The translations under genes and the position numbers were made by a program. Below, one piece after another: positions 16,189 through 23,497 of a stretch of DNA of 64,000 bases. Origin of the DNA: Mycobacterium aquaticum (lineage in GTDB: Bacteria > Actinomycetota > Actinomycetes > Mycobacteriales > Mycobacteriaceae); assembly GCF_002086485.1 (NCBI RefSeq), contig NZ_MVHF01000017.1, forward strand, positions 62,001 to 126,000, read 5' to 3'. Below the pieces are notes generated by a model, which had not been told where the DNA came from, ran no database searches, and was given only the letters and a program-made list of their open reading frames with translations. The stretch's first letter is position 1, and the number at the start of each line of letters is the position of its first letter.

Positions 16189-17961
16189 ATGGCGCCGAGG
16201 ATTCCACACAGGCCGGGAAATCACCCGAATCCGGGTGGGCACCACCCCAATCCCGGCGGGCACCATCCGCGCAATCCCGGTGGGCACCAGCCGAATCCAG
16301 GCGAACATCACCCCAACCCCGGCGGGCACCATCCCCACAATCCCGGCGGCCACCACCCGAACCCCGGTGGACACCATCCCCACAATCCCGGCGGCCACCA
16401 CCCCAGCAACGAGGGCGGCCACGGCGGCGGCATCTTCGGCAAGATCAAAGACGCGTTCAACGACGCCAAGGACATCGTCTCCGACATCAAAGACATCGTC
16501 TCGGACGTCAAGGACATCACCGACACCGTCTCCGACGTCGTCAGCGACGTAAAGGACATGTTCAGCGGCACGTTCGGCGGGCTGGCCGGCGGCCTCGGCA
16601 ACCTCATCGACATCGGCAGGCAGTTCTTCTCCAAGGCACCGGAGACGCCGATCATCGACGCGGGCCTGCAAGTCATCAACGGCATGAGCGAGATGTGCGG
16701 CAACGGCAGCCCCGACACGGGCGATGGCTTCGCCGACGGCGCCGACCAGTTCGACAACGTCGGTCAGTCCCTCGATTCGGCAGCGCCCGACGACAGCTGG
16801 GAGGGTGGCGGCGCGAGCGCCTACTCCAAGCAGAACGTCAAGCAACAGGGCCGGATGCAGACCCTGGCCGAGACGGACAGCAACGTCGCACAGGTCCTGG
16901 CCCAGGAAGCCGAGCAGCTGGGTGTCACGGTGCAGCAACTCAACAGTGCCGCAACCATTCTCCAGCTCGCCATTCTGCCTGCCTCCATCGCGATGGCCGA
17001 TCCACTTGGCGGCGAGGCGATTTCGGTCGCCATTCAGATCGCCGCGGTGGCCGGCGGCATGGCCATCGCGACACCGGCGATGGCCAACATGGTGAGCAAC
17101 TCGATGCAGAACGCGCAGGCCATCCAGCAGGCCGCCAATTCCTACCGCGACGTTGCGTCCAACGCCAAACTCGATGGCTCGCCGTCGTTCTCGCCGTCGA
17201 CCCGCGGTAACCGCCGACCGCATCAAAAGGACCCCAACGGCAAGCCCGAGTCCCAGACACCCCCGTGGCTCAACCAGACCCCGCTCGGTGACAACGCGAC
17301 ACCGGGCAGCGGCGAGAGCATGTATCCGGGCGGCGGTTATGGCGCGGGCAGCGGCAGCGGCGGCGGGACCGGCAGCGGCGGCGGGACCGGCGGAGGTGGC
17401 GGCGGGGGAAACCCGGGCGCAGGCACCGGCAGCGGCGGCGGGAGCGGTGGCGGTGCCCCGGTCAGCCAGGGGTCCGGGGCCGCGACGCCGGCCGGCATGT
17501 CCACCGGATCGTCCGGCGGAGTACCGGGTGGCCTGCCTGGCGGCGGTGCGTCCGGCGGCGGCTCGCCGAGTGGCCTGCTCAGCGGCCTCGGCAGCGCGCT
17601 CGGTTCGTTGATCGGCCAGGCTGCCCAGCAGGGTGCGCAGGCCGCGCAGAACGCCCAGAACCAGAAGGCCCAAGAGCCCGGCGCCGACGAAAAAGACAGG
17701 GCCAAGGACAAAGACGGCAAGGACCCGGACAAAGACGCCAAGGACGAAGACGGCGACAAGGCCGAGGGCGACGCCACGCCCGAGGACGCCCAACTGGCCG
17801 GCGCCCAGGCGGGACCGGGTGCTCCCGGCGAGCGGGCCCCGATTCACTTCGAGTTCGACATGGACCGCGAGCAGGCGCACGGGCCGGTCAACGTGACACT
17901 GGATCCTGATCACCCCAACGCTGCACCCGTCGTCTCCCGTCCGCCCACCCAGCAGGTCTAA
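16189..17961 (+). CDS. EspA/EspE-family ESX secretion-associated protein with His-Pro-Gly repeat
   Basis: A 590-residue protein. Residues ~9-79 are about nine tandem GGHHPNP/GGHHPHNP units, very rich in His, Pro, Gly. Residues ~94-125 form perfect heptads (KDIVSDI, KDIVSDV, KDITDTV, SDVVSDV), an amphipathic helix. A WxG-type turn follows (DDSWEGGGASAY, Trp-204), then a hydrophobic helical pair (~256-305). The rest is a Gly/Ser-rich linker and a Lys/Asp-rich acidic-basic tract (KDRAKDKDGKDPDKDAKDED). The W-x-G...Y core, the hydrophobic pair, and the EspC- and EspD-like genes downstream place it with the EspA/EspE substrates of ESX-1. Strong GAGAGGGGG ribosome site before ATG 16189. The His-rich front is not part of EspA or EspE as I know them. 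Confidence 0.75.
   Translation: MAPRIPHRPGNHPNPGGHHPNPGGHHPRNPGGHQPNPGEHHPNPGGHHPHNPGGHHPNPGGHHPHNPGGHHPSNEGGHGGGIFGKIKDAFNDAKDIVSDIKDIVSDVKDITDTVSDVVSDVKDMFSGTFGGLAGGLGNLIDIGRQFFSKAPETPIIDAGLQVINGMSEMCGNGSPDTGDGFADGADQFDNVGQSLDSAAPDDSWEGGGASAYSKQNVKQQGRMQTLAETDSNVAQVLAQEAEQLGVTVQQLNSAATILQLAILPASIAMADPLGGEAISVAIQIAAVAGGMAIATPAMANMVSNSMQNAQAIQQAANSYRDVASNAKLDGSPSFSPSTRGNRRPHQKDPNGKPESQTPPWLNQTPLGDNATPGSGESMYPGGGYGAGSGSGGGTGSGGGTGGGGGGGNPGAGTGSGGGSGGGAPVSQGSGAATPAGMSTGSSGGVPGGLPGGGASGGGSPSGLLSGLGSALGSLIGQAAQQGAQAAQNAQNQKAQEPGADEKDRAKDKDGKDPDKDAKDEDGDKAEGDATPEDAQLAGAQAGPGAPGERAPIHFEFDMDREQAHGPVNVTLDPDHPNAAPVVSRPPTQQV
16207..16427 (+). repeat. Tandem His-Pro-Asn-Gly coding repeat
   Basis: About nine units of 21 or 24 bases encode GGHHPNP or GGHHPHNP inside the EspA/E-like gene. 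A 32-base segment at 16327-16358 recurs exactly at 16372-16403, 45 bases later, showing recent in-frame duplication. It is a coding minisatellite and so prone to copy-number change. Confidence 0.85.
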
Positions 17962-17988
17962 CCGAGCTCCGATCAAAGGGAGATTCCC

Positions 17989-18300
17989 ATGGGAAATTTG
18001 AACGTCACCACGGCCCACCTGCGCGAATTGGCAAGCCAGCAAAGCGAAGCCGCGAGCGCCATCACCGAAGCCGCCGCCGCCACGCAGGGCACCGCCATGA
18101 ACATGTGGAGCTCGCACGGCATCGTCTGCTCCGCGACGAACATGGCGGTGATGGCGGCCGACGGCGCGCGAGGGGCCGCGTGCACCGCCGCTGCCAAGGT
18201 CTCGTCGACCCTGTCGGAGATGCTCGACACGGCCGCCTCGCAATACGACCAGACCGATTCCGCGCAGGCCTCCGAACTCGACACCACGATGTACACGTGA
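17989..18300 (+). CDS. EspC/EspF-like type VII secretion substrate
   Basis: A 103-residue protein of the EspC/EspF type: LNVTTAHLRELASQQSEAASAITEAAAAT in helix 1, a WSSHGIVCSATN turn that matches the HGxxCSxFN turn of EspC, a second amphipathic helix (AADGARGAACTAAAKVSSTLSEMLDTAA), and the type VII export signal YxxxD at Tyr-86 to Asp-90 (YDQTD), the same place as in EspC. It is probably exported with the EspA/E-like protein through an ESX-1-type machine encoded elsewhere. AAAGGGAG precedes ATG 17989, 27 bp after the previous stop. Confidence 0.85.
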   Translation: MGNLNVTTAHLRELASQQSEAASAITEAAAATQGTAMNMWSSHGIVCSATNMAVMAADGARGAACTAAAKVSSTLSEMLDTAASQYDQTDSAQASELDTTMYT

Positions 18301-18354
18301 TGCTGCGACGCCGCGCGCCGCACAGTCCCATCCGCGCCTTCAGGGGGTTGAGCA

Positions 18355-18969
18355 ATGGCTGACCACGACCGGTTCGACGACGACACCGACGAGTGGGGCG
18401 GCTCGCACGACGACGGGCTGGGTGCGTTCGACTTCTCCACCCCCGACTCAGCGGCCGACGACGAATCGGGCCTGGACTCGTTCGACGCATCGCACGATTC
18501 CGGCGCTCAGCGCGACGCCAGCGGCGAGGACGACGACTTCGACGTCCTGTACGTGGACGCACCGGCCACCGAGGACGACACCGACAGTGACCTCACCGCG
18601 TTCCATGACGCCGAGCTGCCCGGCGACGAAGAACAGGAAACGCTGTTCCCGCTGTTCGTCGTCACCAATCCCCCCGGCACGGTCAGCGTCACCGCCGCGA
18701 TCAGTGGTCAGTTGCAGCAGATTCAGCTCTCCCCGCAGGCGAGCAAGCTGACCGAGTCCGAACTGGGCCACGAGATCCAGCGGACCGCTGCCGTCGCCAT
18801 CAAGAAGGCACAGGCGGGCCTGAACTACTTCGTGTACAGCACCCTGGTCAAGCAGGGCATGGACCACTCGTCGGCGCGCAATTTCGTGGAGTTCGGCATG
18901 CACCTGCCGAACATCGAGCAGGCCAAGGAGGCCGAAGCCGACTTCATAGCGCAGTATCGACGGGAGTGA
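18355..18969 (+). CDS. EspD/EspH-like ESX-associated chaperone
   Basis: A 204-residue protein with an acidic disordered front (~1-95, many Asp/Glu) and a folded C-terminal half with the EspD/EspH signature: LFPLFVVTNPPGTVSVTAAISGQLQQIQLSPQASKLTESELGHEI, then a helix and the EAEADFIAQY end. In M. tuberculosis EspD stabilises EspA and EspC, and EspH is the counterpart in the espE-espF-espH set. Here it completes an A/E - C/F - D/H triad on one strand, 54 bp after the EspC/F-like gene. It carries no export motif that I can see. Confidence 0.83.
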   Translation: MADHDRFDDDTDEWGGSHDDGLGAFDFSTPDSAADDESGLDSFDASHDSGAQRDASGEDDDFDVLYVDAPATEDDTDSDLTAFHDAELPGDEEQETLFPLFVVTNPPGTVSVTAAISGQLQQIQLSPQASKLTESELGHEIQRTAAVAIKKAQAGLNYFVYSTLVKQGMDHSSARNFVEFGMHLPNIEQAKEAEADFIAQYRRE

Positions 18970-18971
18970 GG

Positions 18972-19601
18972 TCAGCCCGCGGCGGGCAGCCCGAGTTCGT
19001 CGGCGTCGGCGGTGAGATAGCGCGTCACCGTCGGCGCCACCAAACGCACCAACTCGTCCTCGGACACCGTCGCCAGTGGCGGAATCTCCATCACGTACCG
19101 CAGCAACGCAACGCCCACGAGGCTCGACGCGGCCAGCATGGCCCGCAGCCGCGCCTGTTCGCCGCCGCCGAACACCCCTGACACCGCGGTCAGCACGTAG
19201 TTCTGCATGAAGCCTCGAAACGCTTCGTGCGCATCGGAATTCGATGTCGCGGACTGCAGCATGACCCGCATGCTCGCCGCGGTGTCCGGTCCGGTCCAGA
19301 TGTCGAGGTAGGCGCGCACCATCCGGGTGCCCACATCGTCGCCGGGCCCTTCCAGGGCCGCCACCAGGTTGGCCGGGTCGATGATCAGCTGCAGGGATTC
19401 GCGGAACAGGTCGGCCTTGGAGCCGAACAGGTAGAGCACCATCGACGGGTCGACGTGGGCATCGCGGGCGATGGCCCGCAGCGTGGTCTTCTCATATCCG
19501 TCGGCGGCGAATCGGGCTTTCGCGGCCGCCAGCACCGCATCCCGAGAGACCGGATCGCCCTGCCTGCGGCCGCGGCGCCGGGTTTGCGCAGGTGAAGCCA
19601 T
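18972..19601 (-). CDS. TetR family transcriptional regulator
   Basis: A 209-residue regulator: HTH at residues ~18-65 (SRDAVLAAAKARFAADGYEKTTLRAIARDAHVDPSMVLYLFGSKADLF), followed by an all-helical ligand domain with the EIPPLATVSEDELVRLVAPTVTRYL end common in actinobacterial TetR proteins. It is divergent from the membrane protein gene at 19702, with a perfect 8-base inverted repeat between them, so it most likely represses that gene and itself. Its 3' end lies 2 bp from the EspD/H-like stop codon, convergent. Confidence 0.92.
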   Translation of the reverse strand: MASPAQTRRRGRRQGDPVSRDAVLAAAKARFAADGYEKTTLRAIARDAHVDPSMVLYLFGSKADLFRESLQLIIDPANLVAALEGPGDDVGTRMVRAYLDIWTGPDTAASMRVMLQSATSNSDAHEAFRGFMQNYVLTAVSGVFGGGEQARLRAMLAASSLVGVALLRYVMEIPPLATVSEDELVRLVAPTVTRYLTADADELGLPAAG

Positions 19602-19614
19602 ACGCGAACACTAT

Positions 19615-19636
19615 CATTTCAATGCCTGTTGAAATG
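19615..19636. promoter_or_regulatory. Candidate TetR operator
   Basis: CATTTCAA (19615-19622) and TTGAAATG (19629-19636) are perfect 8-base arms with a 6-base spacer, lying 13 bp upstream of the TetR start and 65 bp upstream of the divergent membrane-protein gene. Size and place are typical for a shared TetR operator. Confidence 0.65.
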
Positions 19637-19701
19637 TTGCCAATGCGGCGTTACGCTCGGCGCAGCTCATTAATTCAACATTGGATGAAAAGGCTGATCC
19701 C

Positions 19702-20712
19702 GTGACAACAACCGCTTATCCCGCCCCCGCACACCACGCAGCCCCCGAGCACCGTGCGCCCGCCGCGCTGCGCGCCGCCGGCATCATCGCCCTGTTGACC
19801 GCCGCGATCGCACTCGTCGCCATCGCGTTCGCCCTGCCCGCGGCACGGTCCAAACCTCACAACGTCCCCATCGGCGCCGCAGGGCCACAGGCGGCGAGCA
19901 GCCAGGTCGCCGAGCGCCTCGAGCAGCAGGCCCCGAACGCCTTCGCGGTCACCTACTACCCGGGCGAAGCCGAGCTTCGGGACGCCATCCGCAATCGAAA
20001 CGTGTACGGCGGCATAGCCTTCGGCCCACATGGGCCGCTGATGCTGATCGCCACTGGGGCCAGCCCCACCGTTGCGCAGCTGCTCAGCCAGGTCGGCACC
20101 GGCATCGCGCAGCACTCGGGCGTCGCACTGCGTACCGAGGACGTGGCCCCGCCACCGGCCAAGGACCCCCGCGGCGCAGGCCTGGCCGCATCCGCACTCC
20201 CCATCACCCTGGCGGGCATGCTGCCGGCGATCGCCCTGGTGCTCGCGCTCAAGCGTGAGGTGTGGACCCGACTCGTCGCGACCGTCGTGTTCTCCGGAGT
20301 AGCCGGTATCACCATCGCCGCGCTGCTGTACTACGTCTTCGGCTCGATCGAGACGAACCTGTGGGGCGTGGCCGCGGGCCTGAGCCTCGGCATCGGCGCG
20401 GCCGGGCTATTCACGCTGGGCCTGGGCTCGCTGTTCGGCAAGGTCGGGTTGGGACTGGGCGCAGCGCTGGCGCTCCTGATCGGCAACCCGCTGTCGGGGC
20501 TCACCTCGGCGCCCGAGATGCTGCCCAGCGGCTGGGGTTTCGCGGGGCAACTGCTCCCCCAGGGCGCCAACGCCACGCTGTTGCGGTCCACCGCGTTTTT
20601 CGACGGCGCGGGTGCGAGCACCGCGATCTTGGTGCTGAGTTGTTGGGTGCTCGTCGGTGCGGCCCTGGTGGTGACGGCCGCTTTGCGGCAGCCCGCTGGG
20701 CGGCACGTTTAG
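19702..20712 (+). CDS. ABC-2-type/YhgE-like multi-pass membrane protein
   Basis: A 336-residue membrane protein from GTG 19702. One N-terminal helix (GIIALLTAAIALVAIAFALP) leads to an ~110-residue exported domain (KPHNVPIGAAGPQAASSQVAERLEQQ...), followed by five or six helices in the C-terminal half. This single helix - outer domain - helix bundle layout is that of ABC-2-type and YhgE/Pip-type permeases; no ATPase gene is adjacent. Together with the divergent TetR gene it forms a typical regulator-efflux pair. Substrate unknown. A TTG start 21 bases upstream is possible but lacks a good ribosome site. Confidence 0.7.
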   Translation: MTTTAYPAPAHHAAPEHRAPAALRAAGIIALLTAAIALVAIAFALPAARSKPHNVPIGAAGPQAASSQVAERLEQQAPNAFAVTYYPGEAELRDAIRNRNVYGGIAFGPHGPLMLIATGASPTVAQLLSQVGTGIAQHSGVALRTEDVAPPPAKDPRGAGLAASALPITLAGMLPAIALVLALKREVWTRLVATVVFSGVAGITIAALLYYVFGSIETNLWGVAAGLSLGIGAAGLFTLGLGSLFGKVGLGLGAALALLIGNPLSGLTSAPEMLPSGWGFAGQLLPQGANATLLRSTAFFDGAGASTAILVLSCWVLVGAALVVTAALRQPAGRHV

Positions 20713-20723
20713 AATGCGACCGC

Positions 20724-21890
20724 GTGGGCCTCGATGACCGTGACGCGCTGCAGCTCCTCCGCGATGCGGTCGACCCTGAGCACGGGTCCGACGCGCTGAT
20801 CCGCGACTTCTACACCCACTGGTTCGCCACCGATCTGACCGCGCGCGATCTGTTTCCGCCCGACATGACCCAGCAGCGCACGGTGTTCGCCCGGGCGATG
20901 ACCTGGCTGTTCGGCGAACTGATCGACCAACGCGCGGAAGAGCCGGTGGCGTTCCTGGCCCAGCTGGGCCGAGACCACCGCAAATACGGTGTGACGCAAC
21001 AGCATTACGACTCGATGCGAGAAGCGCTACTGGCCACCATGCGCACGCATCTCGGCGCCGGGTACACCGACCGGATCGCCGACGCCGCGCATGAGGCGGT
21101 CGGGTTGTTCGTGGGGGTGATGCGTGGGGCCGCCGACGCCGAGCAGACCCCGGCCTACTGCGACGGCACCGTCATCGAGCACCTCCGCGTCACCCGCGAC
21201 GTCTCGGTGATTCGGCTGCAACTCGATCAGCCGCTGTTCTATCACCCCGGCCAGTACGTGACGGTGCAGGTGCCGCAATGGCCGCGGCGGTGGCGGTACC
21301 TCAGTCCGGCCATCCCGGCAGACCGGTCGGGCGCCGTCGAATTCCACGTCCGCTCGGTCACCGGCGGCATGGTCAGCACCGCGATCGTCGCCGAGACGCG
21401 CGTCGGCGACCGGTGGCGGATATCCAGCCCGCACGGCGCCATGCAGGTCGACCGCGACGGCGAAGACGTACTGATGGTCGCAGGTAGCACCGGCCTGGCA
21501 CCGCTGCGCACGCTGATCATGGACATGACCCAGCACGGGGTGAATCCCCGGGTGCACCTGTTCTTCGGTGGGCGCTATCCGTGCGATCTCTACGACCTGA
21601 AAGCGCTGTGGCAGATCGCCTCGTCGAATCCGTGGCTTTCGGTGACCCCGGTCTCCGAGTACAGCACCGACCCGCCATGGGCCACCGACTATCCCGATCC
21701 GCAGCCGCCCCGCGGCCTACATGTCCGCCAGACCGGTCGGCTTCCCGACGTGGTGACCCGCTACGGCAACTGGGGCGACCGCCAGATCCTGATCTGCGGC
21801 AGTCCCGGCATGGTGGAGGCGACGAAAGCCGCTCTGATCGCCAGAGGTGCACCGCCTGAACACATCCAGCACGACCCACTCACAGACTGA
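20724..21890 (+). CDS. Two-domain flavohaemoglobin (Rv0385 type)
   Basis: A 388-residue protein: N-terminal globin domain (residues 1-~135, with RDFYTHWF at helix B and the proximal His in LGRDHRKYGV), then a ferredoxin-reductase-like FAD domain (RWRYLSPA in place of RxYS, GGMVS) and an NAD domain (VAGSTGLAPLRTLI; ILICGSPGMVE). The type-II mycobacterial flavohaemoglobin Rv0385 lies directly beside clpB in M. tuberculosis; here it is separated from clpB by 6 kb. Family members oxidise NO or act as membrane-linked electron carriers; the deviating flavin motif suggests the latter is possible. GTG 20724 is 11 bp after the preceding stop. Confidence 0.85.
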   Translation: MGLDDRDALQLLRDAVDPEHGSDALIRDFYTHWFATDLTARDLFPPDMTQQRTVFARAMTWLFGELIDQRAEEPVAFLAQLGRDHRKYGVTQQHYDSMREALLATMRTHLGAGYTDRIADAAHEAVGLFVGVMRGAADAEQTPAYCDGTVIEHLRVTRDVSVIRLQLDQPLFYHPGQYVTVQVPQWPRRWRYLSPAIPADRSGAVEFHVRSVTGGMVSTAIVAETRVGDRWRISSPHGAMQVDRDGEDVLMVAGSTGLAPLRTLIMDMTQHGVNPRVHLFFGGRYPCDLYDLKALWQIASSNPWLSVTPVSEYSTDPPWATDYPDPQPPRGLHVRQTGRLPDVVTRYGNWGDRQILICGSPGMVEATKAALIARGAPPEHIQHDPLTD

Positions 21891-21933
21891 CCGTATTGGT
21901 GTGACCGCAACCGGCACATGACAGACTGGCGCC

Positions 21934-22836
21934 ATGGCCGACTACCAACCTGTCATCCTGCGTGATCCGTCGTCATCGCTGACCGCGACGTACGTACCGG
22001 TCGCGGGCATGGTGTGCACGTCGCTGGCCGATGACGGTGTGGAGTTCCTCGGCCAGCGGCGCGGCCTGGAGGCCTACATCACCACCGGCAAGACGATGGG
22101 CATCCCGATCCTGTACCCGTGGGCAAATCGGTTGAGCGCCAGTAAATATGCCATCAATGGTGCGGTCGTGACGCTGACGCCCGGGGTGGCGGGGGTGCGT
22201 AGCGACCAGCACGGCGTGCCCATCCACGGCGTGCTCGCCGCCAATCCCGGCTGGCTGGTGATCGAACAGACCGACAACAAGCTGGTCGCGATCCTCGACT
22301 GGGGTGGCAAGCCGCGCCTGCTGACGACGTTCCCGTTCCCGCACATCCTGACCATGACGGTGACGCTCGCGGACCGCACGCTCACCGTGGCCACCACGGT
22401 GATGCCGTCGACAGCGGCGTCGGTGCCGTTGTGTTACGGCTACCACCCGTATCTCAAGATCCCGGATGTACCGCGGGAGGAATGGCAGCTGCAGACGCCG
22501 ACGATGCGTCATCTGCCAGTGGACAACTGGGGCATCCCGACCGGAGAAACCGAGGAGTGGCCGGGCGGCACCGAGCCGCTCAAGACCACCGAACTGGACC
22601 ACGGCTTCGACCAGGTTCCCGAAGGTTCGGTGTTCGCCATCTCGGGCGGCGACCGTCGCGTCGAGGTGACGTTCGCCCGCGGCTACCCGGCCGCGCAGTT
22701 GTTCGCCCCGGCCAACGATGACGTGATCGGCATCGAACCGATGGCGGCACCAACCGACTCGCTGCGCCGCGGCAACTACCCGATGGCGGTTCCGGGACAA
22801 CCGGAGACCAGCACCTTCGCGATCAAGGTCAGCTAG
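21934..22836 (+). CDS. Aldose 1-epimerase family protein
   Basis: A 300-residue galactose-mutarotase-fold protein. Residues matching the family are the NRLS-type segment (YPWANRLSASKY), the conserved His in GVPIHGVLA, the second His in CYGYHPYLKIP, and the ELDHGFD stretch, with a C-terminal IGIEPMAAPTDSL carrying the catalytic-Glu position. It would interconvert sugar anomers, possibly of hexose phosphates. Its stop codon overlaps by 8 bases the end of the convergent TetR gene. No sugar operon is adjacent. Confidence 0.88.
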   Translation: MADYQPVILRDPSSSLTATYVPVAGMVCTSLADDGVEFLGQRRGLEAYITTGKTMGIPILYPWANRLSASKYAINGAVVTLTPGVAGVRSDQHGVPIHGVLAANPGWLVIEQTDNKLVAILDWGGKPRLLTTFPFPHILTMTVTLADRTLTVATTVMPSTAASVPLCYGYHPYLKIPDVPREEWQLQTPTMRHLPVDNWGIPTGETEEWPGGTEPLKTTELDHGFDQVPEGSVFAISGGDRRVEVTFARGYPAAQLFAPANDDVIGIEPMAAPTDSLRRGNYPMAVPGQPETSTFAIKVS

Positions 22837-23413
22837 CCGGGCCGCTTCCGTCGAGCAAGGTGGCTGCGAGCTGCCGGGCCGCGTAGTCGTCGAGGGCTGC
22901 ATGTCCGAGAAGCAAGCGGTACCACAGAAAGCCGTAGGCGAGATCGGTCAGCACGTTGATATCGGCGTCGACGCAGATGTCGCCGCGGTCGCGGCCGCGT
23001 TCGAAGAGGCTGCGCAGCGGCTCCTGGCGCATGACCGCGTAATCCGGGGCGATTGCCGCGATATCCGCATCCTGTTGGGCAAGTGCCATGAACTGACGGA
23101 GAATTCGCTGATTCGCGGTCGCGTCGGCGAACGATGCGATCAATAGCTCGACCAGATCGTCGCGGAAGTTTCCGGTGTCGGGTACGGGCACCGTCGTAGC
23201 GGCCCGCTCGGCCAGGGCCTCGGCGATCAGCGGTCCTTTTCCGTTCCACCAGCGGTAGATCGTCTGACGGCCGACGCCGGCTGCGGCCGCGGTGCCCTGC
23301 ACGGTCACCTCACCCGACTCCTCGAGTGCGGCGATGGCGGCGTCGATGATGGCCTGCCGTGCCTCCGCGTTCCTCTTCCTACCGGTGTGCGCCCGTGAGC
23401 GTGAATCGGTCAC
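22829..23413 (-). CDS. TetR family transcriptional regulator
   Basis: A 194-residue regulator with the HTH at residues ~18-62 (ARQAIIDAAIAALEESGEVTVQGTAAAAGVGRQTIYRWWNGKGPLIAEAL) and a TetR_C-type domain (LRQFMALAQQDADIAAIAPDYAVMRQEPL). GTG start at 23413. The gene diverges from the flavin split-barrel gene, and the space between is filled by a 54-bp palindrome that carries two identical AGACA-N3-TGTCT sites, so the protein almost certainly represses both genes from there. Confidence 0.92.
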   Translation of the reverse strand: MTDSRSRAHTGRKRNAEARQAIIDAAIAALEESGEVTVQGTAAAAGVGRQTIYRWWNGKGPLIAEALAERAATTVPVPDTGNFRDDLVELLIASFADATANQRILRQFMALAQQDADIAAIAPDYAVMRQEPLRSLFERGRDRGDICVDADINVLTDLAYGFLWYRLLLGHAALDDYAARQLAATLLDGSGPAS

Positions 23414-23429
23414 GGAGCGAATCTACCCT

Positions 23430-23483
23430 TTGACAAGACAGTGTGTCTCGACAATGATTTGTCGAGACACACTGTCTTGTCAA
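23430..23483. promoter_or_regulatory. 54-bp perfect palindrome with two nested TetR operators
   Basis: The arms 23430-23454 and 23459-23483 are perfect 25-base inverted repeats with a 4-base loop. Each arm holds its own 13-base palindrome AGACA-N3-TGTCT (23436-23448 and 23465-23477). The element starts 17 bp from the TetR start and ends 14 bp from the start of the divergent gene, overlapping any promoter. Two stacked TetR dimers are the likely ligand; a cruciform or hairpin is also possible. Confidence 0.85.
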
Positions 23484-23497
23484 TTGAGGTGATATGA

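Noticed and set aside
16207..16427. Short tandem repeats considered as a CRISPR array
   Set aside because: Units are 21-24 bases without spacers, stay in frame and encode GGHHPNP; no cas genes are nearby.
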